Positions 1 through 8,099 of a stretch of DNA of 50,929 nt are shown here, piece after piece (within the stretch, counting starts at the first letter, position 1; each line of letters opens with the position of its first letter). Location of the stretch: positions 1 through 50,929 of the forward strand of contig LJZT01000020.1 of assembly GCA_001314905.1 (NCBI GenBank), in the 5' to 3' direction. The stretch is from Phormidium sp. OSCR (GTDB lineage: Bacteria; Cyanobacteriota; Cyanobacteriia; Cyanobacteriales; Geitlerinemataceae). Under the pieces are notes generated by a model, which searched no databases, was not told the DNA's origin, and saw only the letters and a program-made list of their open reading frames with translations. A program made the position numbers and the translations under genes.

Positions 1-58
1 CCTTGAAGTGTCTCCCTATTCTACTACAGTTGTTGCCGCGATTCATCTCAACGTTGAA

Positions 59-274
59 TCAAAGATTACAACGTGAGCCTTCTCGCGGGGGTAGGTAAGA
101 CTCGTTCCACAAAACGGATTTGCGATAAAACTGATTGACTCGCTCGGCGAACTCAGCTCTGAGCTTGCGACTCAAGACCGACTTCAAGTTAGCGATGAAT
201 TTGGGTAGCTCCAGTTGGGGGTAATACTGGAACAAGAGATGGATGTGGTCTGCCTCACCATTAACCTCTATCAA
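59..274 (-). pseudogene. tnpA: IS200-type transposase TnpA, fragment
   Basis: The open frame encodes 71 residues containing the HIHLLF signature, which carries the HUH metal-binding pair of single-strand Y1 transposases, followed by the helix region LPKFIANLKS and WNESYL. About 60 N-terminal residues expected for the family (total about 130-150) are missing. After WNESYL the frame diverges from the family and stops; the catalytic tyrosine helix is not in this frame. It abuts the truncated tnpB head to head. I regard it as a dead fragment. A frameshift within the last 20 codons or a small insertion would also explain the altered C-terminus. Confidence 0.75.
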
Positions 275-285
275 CTTACTCCCAG

Positions 286-1305
286 GTGCTTCAGGATCTG
301 GTCAAGCGGGTCAAGCAAGCGTTTGACCGTTTCATCAAAGGAGACAAGAACGGCAAGCGTAGCGGTAAACCCCGTTTCAAGGGCAAGCATCGTTATCGCA
401 CGTTCACGTATCCTCAAGGGAGTCTTGACTGGGTTAAGGGAAATCGTGTCAGGTTACCCAAAATCGGCTGGGTTCGGTTTGTTCGTCATCGTCCTCTGCC
501 AGAGGGGTTCTCGGTCAAAACGGTGTCGATTTCGCAGAAAGCCGATGGCTGGTACGTGACCTTTTCCCTTGAAAATAAATCGGTTCCTGCGCAACCCACC
601 GTTGACATCGAGCCGACCGAAGCCAATAGTATTGGTGTCGATGCTGGGTTGGAATACTTCATGGCTTGTTCGAACGGCCAGACCAAGGTTCCGCCCAAGT
701 TTTACAGGCAGGCTGAGGAGAAATTGGGGAGACTTCAAGCGAAGCGAGATGCCAGGTCTAAAGGCTCTAAACCTCGCCGAAAGCTGAACGCTCGTATCGC
801 CAAATTGCATCAACGCATCGCCAGACAGCGAAAACAATGGCATTTTGAGACGGCAAACGAATTACTCGAAAAAGCTGACGTAATTTTTGTCGAAGACCTC
901 AAGGTGTCCAACCTGTCTCGACGCAACCCTGCGAAACAAGCAGAAGACGGAACGTTTTTGCCGAACGGTCAATCGGCGAAGTCGGGTCTGAACAAGAGTT
1001 TTGCCGATGCGGGAATTGCCCAGTTCCTTAACGAGATCCTTCCTTTCAAAGCTGCAAAGGCTGGAAAGAAGGTCGTCAAGGTTAATCCAGCGGGAACCTC
1101 CCAGCACTGTGCAATTTGTTTGAACCGAGTCCCCAAGGGGTTATCTGAGCGTTGGCATGACTGTCCTGATTGTGGGGCGTCTATGCCGCGTGATGTCAAC
1201 TCTGGGCTGTTGATTCAGAAAGTGGGGTTGGACGTCGCCTCACTCAAAAACGCGAAACCCAGATCCAAGCGGTCTGGGCGGAGAAGCCCGCGCTGTACCG
1301 CCTAA
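286..1305 (+). pseudogene. tnpB: TnpB RNA-guided nuclease (OrfB), 5'-truncated
   Basis: This is a TnpB-type RuvC nuclease of about 339 residues counted from a GTG at 286. The three RuvC acidic residues are visible: Asp119 in GVDAGLE, Glu203 in VEDLK and Asp303 in RDVNSG. The four-cysteine zinc ribbon (CAIC at 275-278 and CPDC at 293-296) lies between the last two. Intact TnpB is usually about 400 residues. The frame is closed by a stop at 262-264, and the first recognisable residues (QVLQDLVKRV) correspond to an internal helix, so roughly 70-80 N-terminal residues are lost. The catalytic core looks intact, but the part that contacts guide RNA and the target-adjacent motif is absent. The GTG has no clear ribosome-binding site. 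Confidence 0.85.
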
Positions 1306-1330
1306 GCGGTCGGCGTCGGGAGTACGTCAC
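1220..1330 (+). ncRNA. Candidate 3' scaffold of a TnpB guide RNA (omega RNA)
   Basis: TnpB guide RNAs normally overlap the 3' end of tnpB and run to the right end of the element, with the guide just beyond it. Here the last codons of tnpB and the 25 bases after the stop can fold as an imperfect hairpin (cccgcgctgtaccgc against gcggtcggcgtcggg, loop ctaa), followed by agtacgtcac. The guide, if still made, would begin near 1331 (tgcgatcaatgtt). The boundaries and expression are inference. Confidence 0.4.
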
Positions 1331-1368
1331 TGCGATCAATGTTAACCTGGCAAACCCGCGATCGCGAT

Positions 1369-1384
1369 ACCCCTGGCCAGGGGT
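1369..1384. repeat. 16-bp perfect palindrome
   Basis: ACCCCTGGCCAGGGGT is a perfect palindrome about 40 bases right of the proposed element end. It may be an operator or a chance hairpin; nothing ties it to a particular gene. Confidence 0.4.
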
Positions 1385-1427
1385 GGCCACAAATCCAGTC
1401 CATTTGGAAACCCTAACCAATTGCCCT

Positions 1428-1622
1428 ATGTCTGTTCCTCGCTCCCGTCTCCTCACCGTCAGCGAAATTCTCGTTTTCGGCGGTATCCTCTTCGCACTCA
1501 TCGCCCCCCTATTCTCCCTCGAATCAGACTCCCCATCCTCGCAACGGTCGCCAATGGGTGTTTCGTCATCCCCAATACCAACCATGTTCCTGTTTCACCT
1601 CCGAAGCCATTTCATCCCGTAA
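1428..1622 (+). CDS. Possible small single-pass membrane protein
   Basis: From an ATG at 1428 a 64-residue peptide can be read. It has a short basic N-terminus (MSVPRSR), one hydrophobic stretch (EILVFGGILFALIAPLFSL) and a Ser/Pro-rich tail. Its last 57 bases overlap the 3' end of the convergent WYL gene. There is no convincing ribosome-binding site, and I do not recognise a family. The hydrophobic segment and a codon bias fairly like the neighbours are the only support. Confidence 0.28.
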   Translation: MSVPRSRLLTVSEILVFGGILFALIAPLFSLESDSPSSQRSPMGVSSSPIPTMFLFHLRSHFIP

Positions 1623-3050
1623 CACCGCCGGACATAACACCTCACCGAAGGGTCGCCAGGCCCGCAGACGCATCTGTACATTGATATCTCCGTGACGGTA
1701 TCGTGCCTGATAATAGGCATCTTCCGGGGAGCGCGATCGCCACACTGACAACAACCGCTCGCGCTCATCCGGCTCAGCCGACTCACGAATATGATGTTCA
1801 ACCTGCTGATAGGAAATCTGCTTAAACGTCTCATGGCGAAACGTTTGGGCAATATAGCCCTCATGAAACTGCCGTTCAAACCGTAAAATCAACAGACGAG
1901 CCGGTAAATAAAAATCAAACCCCCACACTGATTCCATTTGAGCGCGAATCTCGTCGGGAACCGGTAACCGCTGCTCCTGATAACGCTGATGTAAGAAAAA
2001 AGGCAGTGTCTCGCACTCCCAACTCATGGCCTCCAACGCCTGAATATGATCTAAGCGGAAATTGTACCATTGCCCTTGCCGAGTGGGGGTTTGGCCAAAG
2101 CCGCAGAGATAAATCGATCGCCGCATATAATAACAACAGACCGGATAGACCACACAGGAGCGCGATGCCCGCAGCCGAGAACTGCGATAGAGCAAGCGCA
2201 CCGGCGGCACTTGAGGCTGTTGCCAGAGTTGATACAAGGCCTCGATGCTATCCTCGACCTGGTCAATTTGCCAATCCTGTACCACATAGTCGAGATGGAC
2301 AAAAAACCGCTGCACCCCCGCCACCGGCTGAACATAGCGTTGGGCCAAACTGGCAAAATCCAAATTCGCAAATAGCACCTCTCCCGAGGCCCGAGTCTCA
2401 CTCGACGGACCCTGAGAACGGTCTCTCGGCAACGTCTTGGCCACGGGTTCAGTTACCCAGGTTGGCAACGTCTCCAACAGCTCAAACTTATGACCCCGCC
2501 GCTGCAACAACCCCAACTCCACCAACAAGCGTAAATCATCAGCCAGCGATCGCCGCGTCACCCCAAACAACCGCTGTTGTAAGCGTTCCTGCCATTCCGA
2601 CAACTCCACCCCCAACTCCAGACAAACCTGCTCAATCCAGGCCTCCATCCCCGCCGAACCGACGACCGACAGCACCCAATCATAAGCTGTGCGACTACAG
2701 GGACAGCGGCGATCGTGAAGCGGTGGAACTTCCTCCCCCTTGGGATGTCCTGCGGTAAAAAAGCGATCGCGCCATTGCGCATAACTAAATAGACGAGGGG
2801 AACCCGGCGTCGCCTCTTCCCACAAAGACCGATATTGACGACCATAGAGCAACCCGAGCCAGACCCATAACCGCAGCGATCGCAACCCATGTTGACAAAA
2901 TACCCCCCGGGTCAATCGTTGCAACAACAGCGGTGACGGCTCAATCGGCTCAACTCCGCCCACCCCAGCCACCGCCGAGATCTTAGATTGAGACAACTTA
3001 AGCGAATGTCGCTTACGACTCGACAGAGGTAGTCTTTTAGAAGCAGTCAT
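1566..3050 (-). CDS. WYL-domain-like protein, TIGR03985-type CRISPR-associated family
   Basis: The protein is about 494 residues from the ATG at 3050 (MTASKRLPLSS); an in-frame TTG at 3086 would add 12. The N-terminal half looks like a helical DNA-binding region (VTRRSLADDLRLLVELGLLQRR, winged-helix-like, split here as VTRRSLADDLRL and LVELGLLQRR). The C-terminal half has the WYL-like pattern of strands around VRLLYRSSRL, SIYLCGFG and YNFRLDHI. From memory this architecture matches the cyanobacterial TIGR03985 family, which often sits beside CRISPR-Cas loci. WYL proteins usually act as ligand-responsive transcription regulators. No cas gene or array is in the window, so this would be an orphan copy. 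Family assignment is by recognition of the pattern, not by a search. Confidence 0.6.
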   Translation of the reverse strand: MTASKRLPLSSRKRHSLKLSQSKISAVAGVGGVEPIEPSPLLLQRLTRGVFCQHGLRSLRLWVWLGLLYGRQYRSLWEEATPGSPRLFSYAQWRDRFFTAGHPKGEEVPPLHDRRCPCSRTAYDWVLSVVGSAGMEAWIEQVCLELGVELSEWQERLQQRLFGVTRRSLADDLRLLVELGLLQRRGHKFELLETLPTWVTEPVAKTLPRDRSQGPSSETRASGEVLFANLDFASLAQRYVQPVAGVQRFFVHLDYVVQDWQIDQVEDSIEALYQLWQQPQVPPVRLLYRSSRLRASRSCVVYPVCCYYMRRSIYLCGFGQTPTRQGQWYNFRLDHIQALEAMSWECETLPFFLHQRYQEQRLPVPDEIRAQMESVWGFDFYLPARLLILRFERQFHEGYIAQTFRHETFKQISYQQVEHHIRESAEPDERERLLSVWRSRSPEDAYYQARYRHGDINVQMRLRAWRPFGEVLCPAVLRDEMASEVKQEHGWYWG

Positions 3051-3150
3051 GGAACGATAACAGAATTCGGAATTAGCCGCTTCCAATTATTCCCCATCCA
3101 GGAGCGAAAGAAAAGCCCTAGCCCTCAATTCTTAACGTAACCGAGGTCTA

Positions 3151-4242
3151 CTAACTCAGGCTTGGCATAGTGAACAAGCGTTTTAACAAAACCGGAGCAA
3201 TCTCACCTAAGGGCAGAATATACTGAGCGGCCCCGAGAGCGATCGCCTCCTTCGGCATCCCAAACACCACCGACGTGGCCTCATCCTGAGCGATCGTGAC
3301 CCCTCCCGCCTGGGCGATGGCCTGCATCCCCACAGCCCCATCCTTCCCCATTCCCGTCAACAAAATGCCCACACAATGCCGTCCATACACCGCCGCGACC
3401 GACTCAAACGTCACCGTCACCGACGGACGATGGCCCGAAAACGGCGGCAGGGGAGCCGAGGCAAACACACCGCGACGACTAAACGTTAAATGCTGATCCT
3501 CGGGCGGAAAATAGACCACTCCCGGCTCTGCCCGCATTCCCACCTGAGCAATCCGAACCGACACAGCACATTCAGCATCGAGCCAATTCACCAACCCCGT
3601 CAAAAAGCCGCGACTAATATGTTGCACACAGACCACCGGCACCGGAAAATTTCCGGGAATTTGCCGTAAAATCCCCTGTAACGCCTGGGGGCCTCCCGTT
3701 GAGGCCCCAATCGCCACCAACTCATAATGTCGCTGCCGCACCTCCGGCGCGATGGCTGACACGGACGACAACGCCGACGGGGCAATTTCCCGAGGACGAC
3801 TGCGAGATTGGCCCATCAACTGACGACGATGAGTAAACACCGCCACCCCCGACAACACCCGAATTTTCGTAATCAACTCCTGCTGCAAATCATTCCAATT
3901 GTTAACCCCCCCATCAATCGGTTTGGGCAACACATCCACCGCCCCCGCATTCAAGACCCGAAACACATTCTGAGTATCCTCTGCCTGCACCGACGCACTC
4001 AAGACCAAAATCGGCCGGGGCATCGTGGCCATAATCTCCTGAGTCAATTCCAGGCCATTCATCTCCGGCATATGAAAATCCGTGCAAACCACATCCGGCC
4101 GGGCCTGAGACATCATTGCCAAGGCTTCCTTCCCCGTACGGGCCATGCCTACTAACTCAATATCGGGATATGTCGCTAACATCCGCCGCAGAATGACCTG
4201 TACAACGGGAGAATCTTCAGCAATGAGAACACGAATGGGCAT
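3151..4242 (-). CDS. cheB: CheB, chemotaxis protein-glutamate methylesterase/deamidase
   Basis: A 363-residue cytoplasmic protein with the standard CheB layout. The N-terminal receiver domain (about 1-125) has its phospho-acceptor Asp55 in TDFHMPEMNG and the conserved acidic pair near residue 9. The C-terminal methylesterase domain (about 172-360) has the catalytic Ser181 (GASTGG), His208 (VQHIS) and Asp301 (GMGKDG). It hydrolyses glutamyl methyl esters on chemoreceptors when phosphorylated by CheA. It lies 91 bp downstream of cheA on the same strand, separated by a 5 x 12-bp tandem repeat. No cheR methyltransferase or receptor gene is nearby, so its substrate must be encoded elsewhere or differ from the usual one. 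Confidence 0.93.
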   Translation of the reverse strand: MPIRVLIAEDSPVVQVILRRMLATYPDIELVGMARTGKEALAMMSQARPDVVCTDFHMPEMNGLELTQEIMATMPRPILVLSASVQAEDTQNVFRVLNAGAVDVLPKPIDGGVNNWNDLQQELITKIRVLSGVAVFTHRRQLMGQSRSRPREIAPSALSSVSAIAPEVRQRHYELVAIGASTGGPQALQGILRQIPGNFPVPVVCVQHISRGFLTGLVNWLDAECAVSVRIAQVGMRAEPGVVYFPPEDQHLTFSRRGVFASAPLPPFSGHRPSVTVTFESVAAVYGRHCVGILLTGMGKDGAVGMQAIAQAGGVTIAQDEATSVVFGMPKEAIALGAAQYILPLGEIAPVLLKRLFTMPSLS

Positions 4243-4260
4243 ATTGGGTCGTCGTCAGAA

Positions 4261-4320
4261 TCAGTAAATCTCTCAGCAAATCTCTCAGCAAATCTCTCAG
4301 TGAATCTCTCAGTGAATCTT
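4261..4320. repeat. Five exact-length 12-bp tandem units between cheA and cheB
   Basis: The stretch is five consecutive 12-mers of the form TCAG(T/C)(A/G)AATCTC, with single-base differences between units. It fills most of the cheA-cheB gap and lies upstream of cheB in the direction of transcription. It could be a slippage product or a site array; function is unknown. Confidence 0.85.
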
Positions 4321-4333
4321 AAAGAGCCTCCCT

Positions 4334-7300
4334 TTAGATTAACCGCTGGAGGGTTTCGACTAAAACATCTTGATTAAAACTACTTTTTGTGATATAGGCA
4401 TTCGCGCCCGCATCAGCACCGCGACGACGATCCTCATCCGTCGCCAGAGAGGTCACCAAAACAATCGGCAATTCACTATACTCTTGGTGACAGCGAATCC
4501 GAGCCGTTAACTCCAACCCATCGAGATTCGGCATTTGAATATCTGAAACCACCGCATCAAACCGGCCACTGCGCAGTTTATTGTAACCATCAAGTCCATC
4601 GACGGCCGTCACCACCCCATACCCGGCGGCCTCCAAAATTCGTTTCTCCTGAGTACGAGTGGTAATCGAATCCTCCACCAATAAGAGCATTTGTTTGGCC
4701 GGACTCTCGGCCTGCACCGGTGCTGACTGAACTAGCTCAGGGCTAACGTTGGCCCGACGATGGACACCACGCACTGATTTGATGATATCCACCGGATTGA
4801 GGACCATGCAGACCTCCCCAGTGCCAAGAATCGTCGCCCCCGACACATTGCGAACCCGCTTCAGGAGCTTACTTTGGGGCTTGAGAATGGCATCTTGTTC
4901 ATCAATGAGGCGATCGACTAATAATCCTAACCAATCCTCACCCACTTTTAATAAAATACAGGCAAACGAGGTTGAGCGTTCCTCGGACTGCACCCGAATC
5001 GGTAACTCTAAAATATCGGCCAAGTGCACCACCGAAATGGGTTGATTATTATGGAGAATCGTCTCTCGGCCTTCCAGAGAAAAGATATCATCCGGGGCAA
5101 TCATCAATGCCGTTTGTACAAACTCTACCGGCAGGGCATAGGCCTGTCGCGGTAGAACCGTCTTCGTCGCCTCATGGTAAATATGACGAACTTCGAGGAG
5201 TAACACATGAGCCGTTGCCAAGGTGGTCCCCAACTGGAGATGAATCGAACAGCCCTGGCCTGGATTGGAGTTGACCTGAACCGACCCTTTTAGCCGTTCC
5301 ACATTGGCCCGCACCACATCTAATCCCACACCCCGGCCCGACACTTCGGTGACAAAATTGCGGGTCGAGAAACCGGGCATAAAAATCAAGTTTTGGATCT
5401 GATTTGGCGTCATGGTCTCGAGTTCGAGGGCCGAGGCCACCTCGTTTTTGATGGCTGTTTTTTTGATTTTCTTGAGATCTAAGCCCCGTCCATCATCGCT
5501 GACTTCGATGGCAATGGTACTTGCAGTTTGGTAGCCCCGTAGGGTAATCGTTGCCTTACTGGGTTTTCCCTGACGTTGGCGTTCTTCGGGAGATTCAATC
5601 CCGTGGTCGATCGCATTGCGGATAATATGAGTCAGAGGATCTTTCATATCCTCCAAAATCCGTTTATCGGCCCGGGTGTCGCCGCCGATAATCTTGAGAT
5701 GCACCTCTTTCCCCTGCGATCGCGCTAAATCTCGCACCAAGCGGGGATATAGATTAAAAATCGTCGATAAGGGCAGCAACCGCAACGTTCGCACCCCTTC
5801 TTCAATGTCATCGGCGAGGGTTTCTAAGCGGGCTGTATCCTCAGCAATCCCCGCTTGAAGCCGATTCACCAACGTACCCAAGGTTTCGAGACGAGCTTCA
5901 TTCTGTTCTTGCAAGCGATATAGATTCAGCATCGCTGTCTCGGACACCGGAGCCTGAATCGCCCCAGTCATCTGATGAACAGGACCGTTCATGTTCGTCC
6001 TGGTTGTCCCTCCCCTATGCTGCTCAACGGTTTTTTGTAACTCATTCTGGAATGGCTGATTCAGTTTTAAGGGCGTATTACTCGCCTCTCGCGTCCACTC
6101 TTCCCAGAAGGCCACCACTTCTTCAATTTCCGAGAGTCGATGGGCGATGCGAATTTTCGTTACGGTTAACTCTCCCGCCGTGGTCATCAGCGCATCGAGA
6201 TGTTGCGTATCAACCCGAATTGTATCAATGCGATAATTCCCATCACGATTATCGGCTCCCGACGACTCAGCCGGCCTCGTCGATGGTTTGCTATGGGTTG
6301 GCGTGGGGGCCGCTTGTCCTGTCTCACCCCGAAGTCGAGCCAGACTCTCCATTAACGACAAGTGCGCCGGACTGTTGCTGATGGCCTCGTCAACGAGTTG
6401 TCGTAAGTCTTTAATTCCATCCCCGAGGCGATCGCATAGGCCACTATCAAAGGCCTGTTGTCCTTGTTTCACCGGTAGCAATTGTTGTTCCCACTCATGA
6501 GCGAGTTGGGCCATATCACTCATCCCCAACATAGCTGCATCCCCTTTAATGCTATGGATTTCCCGTAACACCTCATCCAACTTTGGCTGATCCTGGGGAT
6601 GCTCTTCCAAATACAACAAGCCCGCATCAAGTTTTTGCAAATGATCCTCACTCGCCACCTGAAAGGCTTGTCGTAACTCCTCATCCTCGATATAGCGACT
6701 TTCCGCCACCGGCGCCGAGTTGTTCTCCTCCTCAGGCTCACGATTAGACCGGTTCTCTGGGGGAGTAATCGCCTGATGAATCAAGGCCCGGATGCGATCG
6801 AGTCCCATCAGCAGGCGATCGCATTGTTCATTATTAAGACTCACCTGGCCCGACTTCACCGGTGCCAACTCCTGTTCCCAATCATGAGCCAACTGGGCCA
6901 CCGCCGTCACCCCCAACATCCCTGCATCTCCTTTGAGGCTATGAATCTCCCGTAGTAATTCTTCGAGTTTGGCTCGATCCTCGGGGAATTGTTCAAGATG
7001 CAGTAAGCCATCATAGAGTTTTTGCAGATGATCTTGACTGGCCTGTTGAAAGGTATGGCGCAATTCATCATCTTCAATATAATTGGCCGTCTCCTGGCTG
7101 ACTGTTCCTTGGGGCGCTGGCGAGGGACTGGGGAGGGCCGCCTCACTCAGCGGCGGCGGGGACAGGCGCGGGTGGAAATGGGCGCGAATGGCATCAAGTC
7201 CATCGTAGAGATGATCGGCTTCGGCTTCAAAACTGCCGCCACTCTCGATTAGGGTCATCAGAGCCTGTTTCCAGTTCTGGATTAAGATCTGCAACGGGCC

Positions 7301-8011
7301 ATCATCCCCCGTCAACTGCTCTAACCTGCTGAGATTTTGAAATAGAGACTCAATGCGATCGCTCTGCTGGATTGTCCCCTCCGTCTGATCAGCGGCCGGC
7401 TCTGCATCATGGTCTTCTAGGGCTAACAGTTGGGCTTCAAGCTCAGCGAGAATATCATCGACCTCAACGGTGTCTGAAGCCGTCTCTGAAGCCATCTGTG
7501 AAGCCGTCTCTGAAGCCATCTCTTGGGGCTGAGAGCGAGGACGGACCACTGAAAGCGGTTGACTCGCGTCTGTCTGAGCTTGAGTCGGCGTTGGCGATTG
7601 AGCCTCAGGGTCATCCGAGGATACCCCCGACTCCTGAGATCCCATCAATTTCGCTAAAACATAGAAGGTTTGAACCCCCGAGGGGTCCCCGGTGATCGCT
7701 TCTCGGACTAGACCCTCGAGGGCCGTTAAGCCCTCGTCTAGCCGTTGCTGAATCTCGTCATCAAAGTTAACCCGGCCGGCCTTGACCTGGCTCAGTAGAT
7801 GTTCCCACTGTTGGGTTAAGGTAGCGATATCTTTTAACCCCAACATCCCGGCGTTACCTTTGAGGGAATGGCTTTCTCGAAGTAAGTCCTCTAGGGTTTC
7901 CGTATCGTCAGGATTCTCGCGTAACACGGCCAATCCTGCTTTGATTTTTTGTAAGCCATCTTCACTGGCTTCTTGAAAGATTCCCCGGAGTTCTTCATCT
8001 TCAATAAGCAT
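4334..8011 (-). CDS. cheA: Hybrid CheA histidine kinase with three Hpt domains and a C-terminal receiver
   Basis: The protein is 1225 residues from the ATG at 8011; longer frames would overlap the upstream gene and lack its motif start. Three Hpt domains carry phosphorylatable histidines at 48 (RESHSLKGNAGML), 357 (REIHSLKGDAGML) and 486 (REIHSIKGDAAML). The region around 185-285 is Hpt-like in composition without such a histidine. A dimerisation domain follows (about 597-745), then the HATPase (N-box HIIRNAIDHG at 795-804, DDGRG at 839-843, GRGVGLD), a CheW-like domain (about 930-1080) and a receiver with Asp1157 (SDIQM) and Lys1209. It would autophosphorylate and pass phosphate internally and to CheB. 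A MASETAS-type repeat lies at residues 165-179. It resembles PilL/FrzE-type kinases of surface motility systems. Confidence 0.93.
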   Translation of the reverse strand: MLIEDEELRGIFQEASEDGLQKIKAGLAVLRENPDDTETLEDLLRESHSLKGNAGMLGLKDIATLTQQWEHLLSQVKAGRVNFDDEIQQRLDEGLTALEGLVREAITGDPSGVQTFYVLAKLMGSQESGVSSDDPEAQSPTPTQAQTDASQPLSVVRPRSQPQEMASETASQMASETASDTVEVDDILAELEAQLLALEDHDAEPAADQTEGTIQQSDRIESLFQNLSRLEQLTGDDGPLQILIQNWKQALMTLIESGGSFEAEADHLYDGLDAIRAHFHPRLSPPPLSEAALPSPSPAPQGTVSQETANYIEDDELRHTFQQASQDHLQKLYDGLLHLEQFPEDRAKLEELLREIHSLKGDAGMLGVTAVAQLAHDWEQELAPVKSGQVSLNNEQCDRLLMGLDRIRALIHQAITPPENRSNREPEEENNSAPVAESRYIEDEELRQAFQVASEDHLQKLDAGLLYLEEHPQDQPKLDEVLREIHSIKGDAAMLGMSDMAQLAHEWEQQLLPVKQGQQAFDSGLCDRLGDGIKDLRQLVDEAISNSPAHLSLMESLARLRGETGQAAPTPTHSKPSTRPAESSGADNRDGNYRIDTIRVDTQHLDALMTTAGELTVTKIRIAHRLSEIEEVVAFWEEWTREASNTPLKLNQPFQNELQKTVEQHRGGTTRTNMNGPVHQMTGAIQAPVSETAMLNLYRLQEQNEARLETLGTLVNRLQAGIAEDTARLETLADDIEEGVRTLRLLPLSTIFNLYPRLVRDLARSQGKEVHLKIIGGDTRADKRILEDMKDPLTHIIRNAIDHGIESPEERQRQGKPSKATITLRGYQTASTIAIEVSDDGRGLDLKKIKKTAIKNEVASALELETMTPNQIQNLIFMPGFSTRNFVTEVSGRGVGLDVVRANVERLKGSVQVNSNPGQGCSIHLQLGTTLATAHVLLLEVRHIYHEATKTVLPRQAYALPVEFVQTALMIAPDDIFSLEGRETILHNNQPISVVHLADILELPIRVQSEERSTSFACILLKVGEDWLGLLVDRLIDEQDAILKPQSKLLKRVRNVSGATILGTGEVCMVLNPVDIIKSVRGVHRRANVSPELVQSAPVQAESPAKQMLLLVEDSITTRTQEKRILEAAGYGVVTAVDGLDGYNKLRSGRFDAVVSDIQMPNLDGLELTARIRCHQEYSELPIVLVTSLATDEDRRRGADAGANAYITKSSFNQDVLVETLQRLI

Positions 8012-8099
8012 GATTTGGACGATTCCCCCATAACCGTGGATGGTGGATGACTGCCTCGGTTTTGTTGCCATCCTCGTCCATCTTAACGGATGCCGTTGC
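8012..8099. other. Gap between cheA and upstream coiled-coil gene
   Basis: The 88-bp gap holds the run ggttatgggggaatcgtccaaatc just before the cheA ATG (minus-strand sense), whose GGGGGA is a plausible but distant ribosome-binding site. No terminator is visible, which fits co-transcription of the coiled-coil genes with cheA. Confidence 0.4.

Larger units (their letters stand above)
1..1330. mobile_element. IS200/IS605-family element, internally deleted remnant
   Basis: The segment carries the two hallmark genes of an IS605-type element in divergent orientation: a tnpA fragment on the minus strand and a tnpB on the plus strand. Both lack their 5' ends, and the fragments abut around 262-285, so the whole divergent start region is gone. 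The right end is probably near 1330: after the tnpB stop there is an imperfect hairpin and the sequence gtacgtcac, which from memory resembles the right ends of other cyanobacterial IS605 elements. The left end lies outside the window. Neither gene can be expressed in its normal form, so the copy is likely immobile. Confidence 0.8.

Noticed and set aside
2006-2758. Plus-strand 250-codon frame rich in Pro, Thr and Arg
   Set aside because: Shadow of the minus-strand WYL-type gene; low-complexity composition and no ribosome-binding site.
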